Shown here piece after piece: positions 20,635-29,832 of a stretch of 64,000 nt of DNA; the first letter of the stretch is position 1; each line of letters opens with the position of its first letter. The notes beneath the pieces are model-generated. The model was given only the letters and a program-made list of their open reading frames with translations, was not told where the DNA came from and made no database searches. Both the position numbers and the translations under genes were made by a program. The stretch lies in assembly GCF_001942405.1 (NCBI RefSeq), contig NZ_MKKA01000003.1, positions 1-64,000 of the forward strand, in the 5' to 3' direction. This DNA is from Ornithinimicrobium sp. CNJ-824. Lineage in GTDB: Bacteria > Actinomycetota > Actinomycetes > Actinomycetales > Dermatophilaceae.

Positions 20635-21213
20635 ATGGTCCGTCGCCTGAGGTCCCCGCTCCCCGAACAGCTCGTCGCCGACATCGACCGCGCCGGCTAC
20701 CTGCCGGCCGTCGTCCACGACGTCGTGCTCACGGCCGTCGGGCGGGACCAGGTCGTGAGCCACCTGGTGCACGCCGAGACGACCTTCGACGAGCAGGCCG
20801 TGCGCAACCACCTCACCGTGCTGGTGCTCACCGACCGCCGCCTGGTCATCGCGCACGCCGACGACCACGAGGGTCCCGACCGCCAGCGGATGGCGACCGC
20901 CACCAGCGAGACGGTGCCCCTGCGGGCGGTGCGCGGCGTGATGCTCACCCACGTCGTGGCGGACCCGGAGAACTACGACGGGTCCCTGGACGGACGGGCG
21001 GTGACGCTCACCCTGGGCTGGGGCGCGGTCTCGCGGCTGGACCTGCTGCCCGCGCTGTGCGAGGACCCCCAGTGCGAGGGCGACCACGGCTACGAGGGCA
21101 CGGTCTCCTCCGACGACATCTCGCTGCGGGTGTCGGCCGACGCCGACGGCGTCGAGCAGCTCGAGCACGCGCTGACCTTCGCCCAGGAGCTGTCGGCCCG
21201 ACTCGGCCGGTGA
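20635..21213 (+). CDS. DUF5998 family protein
   Basis: 192 aa cytoplasmic protein of unknown function, conserved in actinobacteria beside thymidine kinase, a phosphodiesterase and sepH, as here. It begins LPEQLVADIDRAGYLPAVVHDVV and contains TVLVLTDRRLVIAHADDH, a PH-like strand pattern, and an odd CEDPQCEGDHGYEG segment with two cysteines and a histidine. The ATG is 6 bases after CACCAT (leaderless pattern). The stop overlaps the next start as GTGA. The family name is from memory of the neighbourhood. Confidence 0.75.
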   Translation: MVRRLRSPLPEQLVADIDRAGYLPAVVHDVVLTAVGRDQVVSHLVHAETTFDEQAVRNHLTVLVLTDRRLVIAHADDHEGPDRQRMATATSETVPLRAVRGVMLTHVVADPENYDGSLDGRAVTLTLGWGAVSRLDLLPALCEDPQCEGDHGYEGTVSSDDISLRVSADADGVEQLEHALTFAQELSARLGR

Positions 21214-22404
21214 GCACGCCCGTCCCGGCGCCGGACGTGCGCCCGGAGGCCGTCGCCGCCGCGCGGGACCTCTACCGACCGCCCGCGCCCGGCGAGGGCC
21301 TGGCCTCGGTCCTGCCCGCCGCCCTGGGGGCGCTGGGGGTCGAGCTGCCCGACGGCATACCCGCCCCGACGTGGTCCCTGCCCCCCTGCGCGCCACGTCG
21401 TCGTGGTCCTCGTCGACGGCCTCGGCGCCCGGCAGCTGAAGCGTCGCGCCGGGCACGCCCCCTTCCTGCGGTCGATGACGGCGGCGACGCCGGACGCCCG
21501 GTGCGGGTTCCCCTCGACCACGGCGACCAGCCTGACCAGCCTGGGCACGGGTCTGCCGCCCGGCGGGCACGGGATCGTCGGCTGGCAGACGGTGCTTCCG
21601 GACGGCCGGCTGTTCAACCACCTCGGCTGGCGCGACGGGCCGGAGCCGGAGGTCCACCAGCCCCACCCGACACTGCTGCAGCACGCGGAGGCCGCCGGGG
21701 TGTCGGTGACGACCGTCTCGCGGCCCCTGTTCGAGACCTCCGGGTTCACCCGGGTCGCCCTGCGTGGCGGCGGCTACGTCCCGACCGAGGACGCGGGGGA
21801 GCGGGCTGCGGGTGTCCTCGGCGCCCTGGCCGGTGCCGGCCCGGCAGGCCGCAGCCTCGTCTACGCCTACTGGGACGAGGTCGACAAGGCCGGGCACGTC
21901 CACGGGCCCGGGTCGGTCGAGTGGGGCGAGGCGCTGGAGGAGATGGACGCATTCGTCCGCGAGGTCGCCGCCGGGGCCCCCGACGGCACCGTCGTCGTGC
22001 TGACCTCCGACCACGGCATGGTCGACGCACCGCACGCCTCCCGCCGGGACCTGGCCTACGACGACGTGCTGGCCGCCGGGGTCCGGGTGCTGGCCGGCGA
22101 GCCGCGGGCGCCGCAGGTCTGGTGCGAGCCGGGGCGGGTGGTCGACGTCGTGACGATCTGGGCCGAGGAGCTGGGGGGCTCCGCCCTCGTCCTCACCCGT
22201 GAGGAGGCCGTCGAGGCGGGCTGGTTCGGCCCCGTGCGGGCCGGCTACGAGCAGCGGATCGGGGAGGTCGTGGCCGTGATGCTCGACGCCACGACCGTCC
22301 TGGACTCCCGTCTGCTGCGGCCCCAGGTGCTCGCCCTGCGGGGGCACCACGGGTCGGTCACCGACGCCGAGACCGCCGTCCCCCTCCTGGTCCACCCGGT
22401 ATGA
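21210..22404 (+). CDS. Alkaline phosphatase/nucleotide pyrophosphatase-family protein (one extra C at 21381-21386)
   Basis: About 397 aa if one C is removed from the six-C run at 21381-21386. The metal-binding N-terminal motif VVVVLVDGLGARQLKRR follows immediately after that run, then the nucleophile region FPSTTATSLTSLGTG with its threonine/serine, and later YWDEVDKAGHVHGPGS and TSDHGMVD, all standard for type I phosphodiesterase/pyrophosphatases. The GTG start overlaps the DUF5998 stop, so translation is coupled. The substrate is unknown. Confidence 0.85.
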
Positions 22405-22472
22405 CGTCGCGCACCTGCGGGCCGGTGCCGCGCGGAGGATCGCACCCGGACGGGACCGCCGCGGCGCCCTCG

Positions 22473-22478
22473 TAGACT
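22473..22478 (+). promoter_or_regulatory. Leaderless -10 box for tdk
   Basis: TAGACT lies 6 bases before the GTG at 22485 with no ribosome-binding site; a textbook TANNNT leaderless arrangement. Confidence 0.6.
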
Positions 22479-22484
22479 GCCCCG

Positions 22485-23206
22485 GTGGCCGAACTCGTCT
22501 TCTTCACCGGGACCATGGACTGCGGGAAGTCGACCCTCGCGCTGCAGATGGACCACACCCACGCCAGCCGCGGTCGCGCCGGGCTGCTGTTCACCCAGCA
22601 CGACCGTTCCGGGGAGGCCGTCCTCTCCTCCCGCCTGGGGCTGACCAAGCCGGCGCTGGAGGTCGACGACGACCTCGACCTGTGGGAGTTCGTCGTGGAC
22701 CAGGTCACCGCGGGCCGACGGGTGGACTACCTGGTGTGCGACGAGGCGCAGTTCTACACGCCCGTGCAGGTGGAGCAGCTGGCCCGGCTCGTGGACGAGA
22801 TGGACGTCGACGTCTTCGCCTTCGGGATCACCTCCGACTTCCGCACCGAGCTCTTCCCCGGGTCGCGGCGCCTCATCGAACTGGCCGACCGCACCGAGCA
22901 GCTCCAGGTGCGCGCCCTGTGCTGGTGCGGCAAGCCGGCCACGGTCACGCCCGGGTCGTCGACGGGGTCATGGTCGTCGAGGGGGAGCAGGTCGTCGTCG
23001 GCGACGTCACCGGGGAGACCGGCCAGGTGCCGACGGTGGAGTACGAGATGCTCTGCCGCCGGCACTACATGCGGCGGATGAACTCCTCGGCCGCCCGCGC
23101 CCAGTCCCTGTCCCCGGACGTCCTGCCCTTCGACCTGGACCTGTGCGCCCTCCCCGGCACGGCCGAGCCGTCCCCGGACGGCCGGGCAGGACCCCCGGCG
23201 GGCTGA
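22485..23206 (+). CDS. tdk: Thymidine kinase (one-base frameshift at about 22946)
   Basis: About 240 aa once an A is restored in GTC(A)ACGCC at 22946. The P-loop is GTMDCGKST, DEAQFYTP is the catalytic/Walker B region, and the zinc-binding cysteines are in CWCGKPAT and CRRHYM. The second frame continues NARVVDGVMVVEGEQVVVGD exactly as type II thymidine kinases do. It phosphorylates thymidine in the salvage pathway. The C-terminal 40 residues are a Pro/Gly-rich tail beyond the usual end. The gene converges on sepH, 19 bases away. Confidence 0.9.
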
Positions 23207-23225
23207 CCCGGGCGCGGTCGGCCGC

Positions 23226-24680
23226 TCAGCGCTTGCGGTCGGCCGCGCCGAACATGATGTCGTCCCAGCTGGGGACGCTCGGTCGACCCTTCGCCCTGCG
23301 GCGGGGCGTGGTGGCCGACCCGTCGTCGGCCGGGACCACCTCCGGACCGTCCGAGACGTCGTCGCCCCCGTCCGTCGTGCCGGGGGCGTCCTGCGGAGGC
23401 TCCGGAGGGGCCTCGACGTCGACGGCCTCCGGCTCGTCGTCGGGCACCGGCCCCGCCAGCACCTCGTCGTCGGCGAGCTCGTCGTCCTCGAGGTCGACCT
23501 CGTCGTCGGCGAGCTGCTCGTCGTCGAGGTCGACCACGTCGTCGTCGACCGGGTCGCCCTCGTCGTCGGTGCCGAAGAACTCCTCGAAGCTGACCTCCTG
23601 CGGGTCACCCCGGCGGGCGTAGGCCAGGTCGGGGTTCTCCTCGTCGTGGAGGTCGTCCTCCTGCGGCTCGCCGACCGGGGTCGGCAGCTTGGGAAGACGC
23701 AGACGACGGCGTCCGCCGCGGCCCCCCTGCCGTCCTGCGCGTCCGGGAGTCTCCTCGGGCTCCTCGTCCGGCCCGCCAGGTTCCTCGTCCGGGCCGCCGG
23801 GCTCGTGGCTCTCCTCCTCCGCAGGGTGGACGGGGGAGGGCGCCTCGGGCGCCGAGCCGCGGGGATGGGCCGCCGGCGGGTCGCCCATGGTGTCCGGGTC
23901 GAAGCGCAGGTCCTCCAGCGGAAGAACCTCGTCGGGCATCGCCTGCTGACCGGGCACGTGCGTGGCGTCCCCCTCGACCGTCTCGGGCCGACGGGTCCGG
24001 CGGCCGCGCCGCTGCCGCCGTTCCCGCATGGTCGCCATGAGGTCGGCCGTCTCGTCCTCGGCCGTGCTGGGCCCCAGCAACGGGTTGCCGGCCAGCCCCC
24101 CGGGAAGGGCCTGCTCGTCCTCGCTGAGCCACCGGGCCTCGTCGTCCAGCGCCTCGATCGACCGGTCCGACACGGAGTAGTGCCAGACCGCGCGCCGCCC
24201 GCGTCCCCCGGCCAGGAAGGTCACCTGGACCGTCCAGGGGCCGTGCGCCTCGGTCCGTGCGGCGTCCCACCCCACGTCCTGCGGCTGCACGCCGCGGGCC
24301 TGCAGGCGCTCGCGGACCCGCCGCTCGAGGGTGTGGGAGCCGTCGGTGCGGCCGGCGGCCCGCACGTGCGCGGCCTTGGCCAGCCCCACGACGTGCTCGC
24401 GCTCGGCCAGCACCGGACCCTCGAACCGGCGCACCCGCGCCAGCTCCCACCCGGTGCCGGAGGCGACCTCCTCGGCCGTCTGTCCCGCCCGGATCATCGA
24501 CTGGACCTCCCGCGGCGTCGCCGCCGCGGTCGTCCCGTGCTCGGGCGAGGGGTGGTGCGGACGGGCGCGGAGCGCCGCGCGGAGACGGTCGTCGACGGTC
24601 ACGACGTAGTGCGTCTGGTCCTCGCCCACGAGAACGAGACGTCCCCCCTCGTCGAGGTCCTTGAACTGCAGCTGCTGCAT
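23226..24680 (-). CDS. sepH: Septation protein SepH
   Basis: 484 aa. The N-terminal DUF3071 domain carries QLQFKDLDEGGRLVLVGED and the helix-turn-helix-like TPREVQSMIRAGQTAEEVA, as in SepH, which binds FtsZ and promotes Z-ring assembly. The middle (about 210-440) is a long disordered acidic linker with tandem GGPDEEP and repeated DDE clusters. The last residues RPSVPSWDDIMFGAADRKR are the conserved C-terminal tail, which indicates the gene is complete. It faces tdk and is divergent from the TRIC channel gene. Confidence 0.9.
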   Translation of the reverse strand: MQQLQFKDLDEGGRLVLVGEDQTHYVVTVDDRLRAALRARPHHPSPEHGTTAAATPREVQSMIRAGQTAEEVASGTGWELARVRRFEGPVLAEREHVVGLAKAAHVRAAGRTDGSHTLERRVRERLQARGVQPQDVGWDAARTEAHGPWTVQVTFLAGGRGRRAVWHYSVSDRSIEALDDEARWLSEDEQALPGGLAGNPLLGPSTAEDETADLMATMRERRQRRGRRTRRPETVEGDATHVPGQQAMPDEVLPLEDLRFDPDTMGDPPAAHPRGSAPEAPSPVHPAEEESHEPGGPDEEPGGPDEEPEETPGRAGRQGGRGGRRRLRLPKLPTPVGEPQEDDLHDEENPDLAYARRGDPQEVSFEEFFGTDDEGDPVDDDVVDLDDEQLADDEVDLEDDELADDEVLAGPVPDDEPEAVDVEAPPEPPQDAPGTTDGGDDVSDGPEVVPADDGSATTPRRRAKGRPSVPSWDDIMFGAADRKR

Positions 24681-24759
24681 GGTTCACCACTGTGCCATCC
24701 CGGGCGTCGGCCGGGGCGCAGGGCACGCCGCCGCACGCCGCCGCCGACCGCCCGGCGGA

Positions 24760-24765
24760 TACGCT
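24760..24765 (+). promoter_or_regulatory. -10 box for the TRIC channel gene
   Basis: TACGCT lies 9 bases before the ATG at 24775 with no ribosome-binding site; a near-leaderless arrangement. Confidence 0.4.
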
Positions 24766-24774
24766 GTGGGCGTC

Positions 24775-25614
24775 ATGCTGACCGCCCCCGCCGATCTCCG
24801 GCTCGCCCTCGACCTCGTCGGGATCTTCGCGTTCGCCATCTCCGGCGGGCTCGTCGGCGTGCGTGCCCGCCTGGACCTGTTCGGGGTGGCCGTGCTGGCC
24901 TGGGCCACGGGTCTGGGCGGCGGCATCCTGCGGGACCTGCTGCTCGGCGACGTGCCCCCCGTCGGCATCAGCGAGCCCCGGTACATCATCACGGTGCTGC
25001 TGGCGGGACTGGCGGTCGTCGCGGTCTACCCGGTCGTCGTCGACCTGGGACGCAGACGCCCGCGGCTCCGGCTCGGCGTCATCGGCCAGGCCGTGAAGTA
25101 CCTCGACGCCGTCGGGCTGGCGGTCTTCTCCGTCGCCGGTGCGCTGAAGGCCCTCATCCTGGGCGCGCCGCCCCTGGCCTGCATCGTCGTGGGCGTCCTC
25201 ACCGCCGTCGGCGGGGGTGCGATCCGGGACGTGCTCGTCGGCCAGGTGCCCGAGGTCCTCCGGCGCGAGGTGTATGCCGTGCCCGCGCTGCTGGGCGCCT
25301 CCACCGTCGTCGTGGCCTCACGGCTCGAGGTGCTCAGCGTCGCGGTCGTGTGGGGGGCCGTGGCCCTCGTGCTGGGCCTGCGCATCACCGCGATCGTCCT
25401 CGACCTCCAGGTGCCCACCCGGCTGCACCTGCCCACCCTGCCCACGGTCCGCCGCGGACAGGACCACCGACCGGCGCGACCGCATACCGTGCGCCGGCGC
25501 GAGGGTCCCGCCGGGCCCGCGACCACGGACCACCGTCCCCCCGACCTGCCCGCCCGCACCGACGGGCGACCCTCCGACCACCTCCCCCCACCTCCCGAGG
25601 AGAGCTCCCGATGA
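24775..25614 (+). CDS. TRIC-family cation channel protein (YicG/UPF0126)
   Basis: 279 aa with about seven membrane spans made of two three-helix repeats. Each repeat holds the glycine motif: GLGGGILRDLLLGDVP near residue 45 and AVGGGAIRDVLVGQVP near residue 145. Prokaryotic TRIC homologues conduct monovalent cations. After residue 215 a basic, proline-rich cytoplasmic tail of about 60 residues follows, longer than usual; it includes the region just before the ferrochelatase ribosome-binding site and may be poorly conserved. The stop overlaps the next ATG as ATGA. Confidence 0.85.
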   Translation: MLTAPADLRLALDLVGIFAFAISGGLVGVRARLDLFGVAVLAWATGLGGGILRDLLLGDVPPVGISEPRYIITVLLAGLAVVAVYPVVVDLGRRRPRLRLGVIGQAVKYLDAVGLAVFSVAGALKALILGAPPLACIVVGVLTAVGGGAIRDVLVGQVPEVLRREVYAVPALLGASTVVVASRLEVLSVAVVWGAVALVLGLRITAIVLDLQVPTRLHLPTLPTVRRGQDHRPARPHTVRRREGPAGPATTDHRPPDLPARTDGRPSDHLPPPPEESSR

Positions 25615-26893
25615 GCCAGCCCACCGCCGACCCGTCCGACCCCGGCCGCCCGATGCCCGACGGCCCGGCACCCGAGCCCGTGACCCCGGGAGGCGGCCCC
25701 GTCGAGCCCGCCGCCGGGACCGGGGGGACGCCCGCCACCGCCGCCGAGGACGAGGTCGTCGCCGAGCTCGAGGAGAGCCTCGCCGAGGCCGAGGAGCACG
25801 ACCTGTTCCCCTACCAGGCGGTCGTGCTCACCTCGTTCGGCGGCCCGGAGGCCCCCGAGGAGGTCATGCCCTTCCTCCGACGGGTCACCGGCGGGCGCGG
25901 CATCCCGGACGAGCGCCTGGCCGAGGTCGCCGAGCACTACCACCACTTCGGCGGCAAGAGCCCCATCAACGACCAGAACCGGGCCCTCGTGGCCGCGCTC
26001 CAGGAGGAGCTGCAGCGGCGCGGGCTGACCCTGCCCGTGCTCTTCGGCAACCGCAACTCCGAGCCGTTCCTCACCGACACCGTCCGGGATGCCCACGAGG
26101 AGGGGATGACGCGGCTGCTGTCGATCACGACCAGCGCCTACTCCTGCTACTCCTCCTGCCGGCAGTACCGCGAGGACATCGCCGCCGCCGTCGACGCGCT
26201 GGCCACCGAGGGCCGGACCGTCGACGTCGACAAGATCCGGCAGTACTGGAACCACCCCGGCTTCTCCCGGGCCAACGCGCGCATCGTCACCGAGGGCGCC
26301 CGCCAGATGATGGAGCGCACCGGGGTCGCCCCGCACCTGGTCTTCGTCACCCACTCCCTGCCGCTGGCGATGGACGAGACGTCCGGACCCGGCGACGAGG
26401 AGGGCCACCTCTACTCCCGCCAGCACCTGGAGCTGTCCGCCGCGGTCGCCGAGGAGGTCTCGGCCACGCTCGGCACCGAGCTCGGGCACGACCTGACCTA
26501 CTGCTCCCGGTCCGGCCCACCCTCCCAGCCGTGGCTGGAGCCGGACGTCAACGACCACCTGCGCGAGCTGGCCGGCCGGGGGGTGCGGCACGTCGTGCTC
26601 GCCCCGATCGGCTTCGTCTCCGACCACATGGAGGTCGTCTTCGACCTGGACACCGAGGCCGTCGAGACCGCCGAGGAGCTGGGCCTGGACCTGCTGCGGG
26701 TGCCGACGGTGGGCACGGACCCCGAGTTCGTCTCCGGCCTGGTCGACCTGGCACTGGAGCGGGCGGCCGAGCGCGTGGGGGGCAGCCGGTCCGGCCGACC
26801 TGGCCGGGGGAGCGGCCGCGGCCCTCGACCTGCCTGCCGGGGTGCTGCCCCAACCTGCGGGTCGACCGGCGCGCCGCCTGCGGGATGGACTGA
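25611..26893 (+). CDS. hemH: Ferrochelatase, coproporphyrin type (indel between 26776 and 26850)
   Basis: About 427 aa after correcting the frame near the 3' end. It starts with a Pro/acid-rich extension of some 60 residues, then VVLTSFGGPEAPEEVMPFL. The catalytic histidine is in FVTHSLPLAMDE and the second active-site region in GFVSDHMEVVFDLD. The downstream frame ends STCLPGCCPNLRVDR and AACGMD at 26893, the cysteine motif that binds a [2Fe-2S] cluster in some actinobacterial ferrochelatases. It inserts iron into coproporphyrin III in actinobacteria. GAGGAGAG precedes the ATG. The end is 2 bases before the IMPase start, which confirms the corrected frame. Confidence 0.9.
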
Positions 26894-26895
26894 CC

Positions 26896-27801
26896 GTGGC
26901 CGAGGACGCCGCCGACCGTCCGTCCGCCCCCGACCCCTCCGTCGTCCCCGAGCAGGAGCGGGCGGCGCTCGAGGAGCTCGCCGTCCGGATCGCGGTCGAG
27001 GCGGGACGGCTGGTGCGCGACGAGCGTCCCCGCGCGGTCGACGTCCACCGGACCAAGTCGACCGACCTCGACGTGGTCACCCTCATGGACACCCGCAGCG
27101 AGGCGCTGGTGCGCCGTCGTCTCGCCGAGGCCCGGCCCGACGACGGCGTGCTGGGGGAGGAGGAGGGGGTCACCGGCGGCACCTCGGGGCTCACCTGGGT
27201 GGTCGACCCGATCGACGGGACGGTGAACTACCTCTACGACCTGCCGGCGTACGCCGTCTCCCTCGCCGTGGTCGTGGGCGACCCCACCCGGCCGGGGGCC
27301 TGGAGCCCGGTGGCCGGTGCGGTGGTCGCACCCCGCACCGGCGAGGTCTTCTCGGCCCGGGCCGGTGGCGGCGCCCGCCTGCGCCGGTCCGACCCGGCCG
27401 GCGACCACGCCGACGAGGCCCCGGCCCGGTTGCGCGTCAGCGACGTGCGGGACCTGGCAGGGGTGCTGCTGGCGACCGGTTTCGCCTACGACCGGCAGGT
27501 GCGCGAGGACCAGGCGCGGGTCGTGGCCGACCTGCTGCCCCGGGTCAGGGACGTGCGCCGGCTGGGTGCCGCGGCGCTGGACCTGTGCCACGTCGCGGCC
27601 GGCCGGGTCGACGCCTACTACGAGGTCGGGACGCACGCGTGGGACGTCGCCGCCGGCGCCCTCGTCGTCGCCGAGGCCGGGGGCGTGGTCACCGGGCTCG
27701 GGGCCGACGACCCGCCCTCGGAGACCATGGTCGTGGCCGGGGGACCGGCCGCGCACGCCACCGTCCGGGCCGAGGTCGAGCGCCTGCTCCGGCGCGGCTG
27801 A
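26896..27801 (+). CDS. Inositol monophosphatase-family phosphatase (SuhB-like)
   Basis: 301 aa Mg-dependent phosphatase. LGEEEGV, VDPIDGTVNYLYDLP and HAWDVAAGALVVAEAGG are the three metal/substrate motifs of the IMPase superfamily. The substrate could be inositol phosphate or another sugar phosphate. The GTG start is 2 bases after the ferrochelatase stop, so it is probably translated from the same message. In Mycobacterium a suhB-like gene also lies near DUF4193 and dut, as here. A separate IMPase occurs at 49.5 kb. Confidence 0.88.
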   Translation: MAEDAADRPSAPDPSVVPEQERAALEELAVRIAVEAGRLVRDERPRAVDVHRTKSTDLDVVTLMDTRSEALVRRRLAEARPDDGVLGEEEGVTGGTSGLTWVVDPIDGTVNYLYDLPAYAVSLAVVVGDPTRPGAWSPVAGAVVAPRTGEVFSARAGGGARLRRSDPAGDHADEAPARLRVSDVRDLAGVLLATGFAYDRQVREDQARVVADLLPRVRDVRRLGAAALDLCHVAAGRVDAYYEVGTHAWDVAAGALVVAEAGGVVTGLGADDPPSETMVVAGGPAAHATVRAEVERLLRRG

Positions 27802-27820
27802 GCGGCCGACGCGGGGGCTG

Positions 27821-27850
27821 TTGGCGCGGAGGCCCTCGATAGGGCACAAT
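27821..27850 (+). promoter_or_regulatory. Candidate promoter for the DUF4193 gene
   Basis: TTGGCG (27821-27826) and CACAAT (27845-27850) are separated by 18 bases. The -10 falls in the first copy of a repeat, GGGCACAATCCG at 27842-27853, whose near-copy GGGCACAAATCCG is at 27888-27900. The predicted leader is about 100 bases. Confidence 0.4.
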
Positions 27851-27959
27851 CCGCCCGACACGCACGTGACGGTCGAGCGCCGTCGTCGGGCACAAATCCG
27901 GCGGCCCGTGCGTTCTGCACCGCTGACGACGCATTCCGCCGGAGCCGAGGAGGACGAGG

Positions 27960-28259
27960 ATGGCGACCGACTACGACGCCCCCCGCAAGAACGACGACGA
28001 GCTGAGCGAGGACTCGCTCGAGGAGCTCAAGGCTCGCCGCAACGACAAGTCCTCGGGCAGCGTCGACGTCGACGAGACCGAGCAGGCCGAGGGCTTCGAG
28101 CTGCCGGGGGCCGACCTGTCCAACGAGGAGCTGTCGGTGCACGTGCTGCCCCGTCAGCAGGACGAGTTCACCTGCTCGAAGTGCTTCCTGGTGCACCACC
28201 GCAGCCAGCTGGCCAAGGAGGTCGGCGGGCTGCCGGTCTGCACCGAGTGCGCGGCCTGA
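27960..28259 (+). CDS. DUF4193 zinc-ribbon protein
   Basis: 99 aa small acidic protein. The C-terminus holds [15 protein letters not shown] and VCTECAA, two CxxC knuckles that should bind one zinc. The start [14 protein letters not shown] and the whole length match the actinobacterial DUF4193 family, of unknown function and possibly linked to transcription. AGGAGG lies 6 bases before the ATG. It has its own upstream region of 158 bases with a candidate promoter and a repeated motif. Confidence 0.88.
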   Translation: MATDYDAPRKNDDELSEDSLEELKARRNDKSSGSVDVDETEQAEGFELPGADLSNEELSVHVLPRQQDEFTCSKCFLVHHRSQLAKEVGGLPVCTECAA

Positions 28260-28322
28260 GCCCGACGGGTCCGCCCAGGACCCCGACCGGCGCCCGCGCG
28301 CACCCCGAGGGTCCCGACGCCT

Positions 28323-28340
28323 CGGCCACCACGGTGGCCG
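28323..28340. promoter_or_regulatory. Dyad CGGCCACC-ac-GGTGGCCG upstream of dut
   Basis: Eight-base perfect arms around 2 bases, ending 5 bases before the dut -10 box. The loop is too short for a good terminator, and the position covers the -35 region, so an operator is the better guess. Confidence 0.35.
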
Positions 28341-28345
28341 GGGCG

Positions 28346-28351
28346 TACCCT
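28346..28351 (+). promoter_or_regulatory. -10 box for dut
   Basis: TACCCT lies 8 bases before the ATG at 28360 with no clear ribosome-binding site; near-leaderless. Confidence 0.45.
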
Positions 28352-28359
28352 CGAGAGCG

Positions 28360-28872
28360 ATGAGCACACCACCCGCGCCCCCCGTCGTCCCCGTGCTCCT
28401 GCGCCGGTTGGACACGGAGCTGCCCGTGCCCTCCGCCGCCCGTGCGGACGACGCCGGGGTCGACCTGCACGCCCGGGAAGGGCTGACCCTGGCCCCGGGC
28501 GAGCGGGCCCTGGTGCCGACCGGCGTGGCGCTGGCCCTGCCACCGGGGCACGCGGGCTTCGTCCACCCCCGGTCGGGGCTGGCGGCCCGGCACGGGATCA
28601 CCGTGGTCAACGCGCCCGGCACCGTGGACGCCGGCTACCGGGGCGAGATCCTCGTCAACCTCCTCAACACCGACCCGCAGGTCCCGTTCACCGTGCGCCG
28701 CGGCGACCGCATCGCCCAGCTGGTCGTGCAGGAGGTCGTGCGCCCCGTCTTCGAGGTCGTCGACGAGCTGCCGGCCTCCGAGCGCGGCGAGGGCGGCCAC
28801 GGGTCCACCGGCACCTGGGGTGCCCGCGCGACCACGACCTCCCCCGTCCCCGACCCCGACCCGAAGGACTGA
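28360..28872 (+). CDS. dut: dUTP diphosphatase
   Basis: 170 aa trimeric dUTPase that hydrolyses dUTP to dUMP. The five family motifs are visible: [45 protein letters not shown] and the glycine-rich C-terminal arm [10 protein letters not shown] that closes over the site. After motif 5 a short Thr/Pro tail follows. It leads the conserved run dut-DUF3710-DUF3159-RNA methyltransferase, with 7 bases to the next start. Confidence 0.95.
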   Translation: MSTPPAPPVVPVLLRRLDTELPVPSAARADDAGVDLHAREGLTLAPGERALVPTGVALALPPGHAGFVHPRSGLAARHGITVVNAPGTVDAGYRGEILVNLLNTDPQVPFTVRRGDRIAQLVVQEVVRPVFEVVDELPASERGEGGHGSTGTWGARATTTSPVPDPDPKD

Positions 28873-28879
28873 CCCGCCC

Positions 28880-29832
28880 GTGGCACTGTTTGGCAAGAAG
28901 CGCGAACGCCTCTCCGACGAGGACCTCCTCGCCGAGGACGAGGTCGTGGAGACCTCGGTGCGCCCCGAGCCGGCCGACGGCGAGCCGGGGGTCGACCGGG
29001 AGTGGGACCGGGCCGGCGACGGCCCCTACGACATCACCGAGTGGTCCGCGCTGGACGGCCGCCTCGACCTGGGCGCGCTGCGCCTGCCGGCCCAGGCGGG
29101 TATGCAGATGCGCCTGGACCTGGAGCAGGGCTCCGGGCGGGTGGTCGGGGCCACCCTGACCTTCGGGGCCTCCCAGGTCCAGCTGCAGGTGTTCGCCGCC
29201 CCCCGGACCACCGGCCTGTGGGACGAGCTGCGCCCGGACATCGCCCGCGGGATCGTGGAGGCCGGTGGGGCCGCGGAGGCCGTCGACGGCGTCATGGGCA
29301 AGGAGCTGCGCGCCCGGATGCCCGGTCGGGCCCCCGACGGCCGGGTGGCCTTCCAGCCGGCCCGCTTCCTCGGGGTGGACGGACCCCGATGGTTCCTGCG
29401 GGTGGTCGTCAACGGGCCGGCCGCGGCCGACGACGCGCAGCTGCGTCCGATCCTGGCCTTCGTCCGCAGGGTGGTCGTCCGGCGGGGCGAGGAGCCCCGT
29501 CCGCCCCGCGAGGTGCTCGAGCTGACCGCGCCGGCCGGCCTGCTGGAGGCCGCGGCCAAGCAGGCGCAGGCGCGCAAGGAGGCGGCCCAGAAGGCCGCCG
29601 CGGCCAAGGCCGCCACCCAGACCCAGCTCCTGCGCACCGCCGACGCAACCCGGCTCACGGGCATCAGCACCCGGCCCGGCGGCCAGCCCGGGTCCGGCGG
29701 CCCGGCGGCCCCCGAGGCCCCGTCCGCCCGGCAGGCCGCCGCGCGCCCGAGGGCGGGCGCCACCGCGCCCCCTCCGGCGACCCGCAGCGCGCCGACACCC
29801 CCCGGGCCCCGATCAACCCCGACTTCCGGTGA
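28880..29832 (+). CDS. DUF3710 family protein (one-base frameshift near 29746)
   Basis: About 317 aa when one base is restored near 29741-29750. It starts MALFGKKRE with an acidic stretch, then the conserved domain (GPYDITEW, RLPAQAGMQMRLDLEQ, GPRWFLRVVVNGPA). A charged Ala/Lys/Gln helix (about 230-260) and a disordered tail follow. The restored frame ends APINPDFR at 29832. The function is unknown; the family is actinobacterial and linked to dut. The stop overlaps the DUF3159 start as GTGA, which supports the corrected reading. Confidence 0.85.

Noticed and set aside
23740-23840. Repeats in sepH (GGPDEEP and DDE clusters) as a mobile or CRISPR-like repeat
   Set aside because: They are in-frame low-complexity repeats of the acidic linker that SepH proteins normally have.
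23646-27842. 1398-codon plus-strand frame opposite sepH and through ferrochelatase
   Set aside because: It is a chain of shadow sequence that happens to include the ferrochelatase frame. sepH is certain on the other strand.
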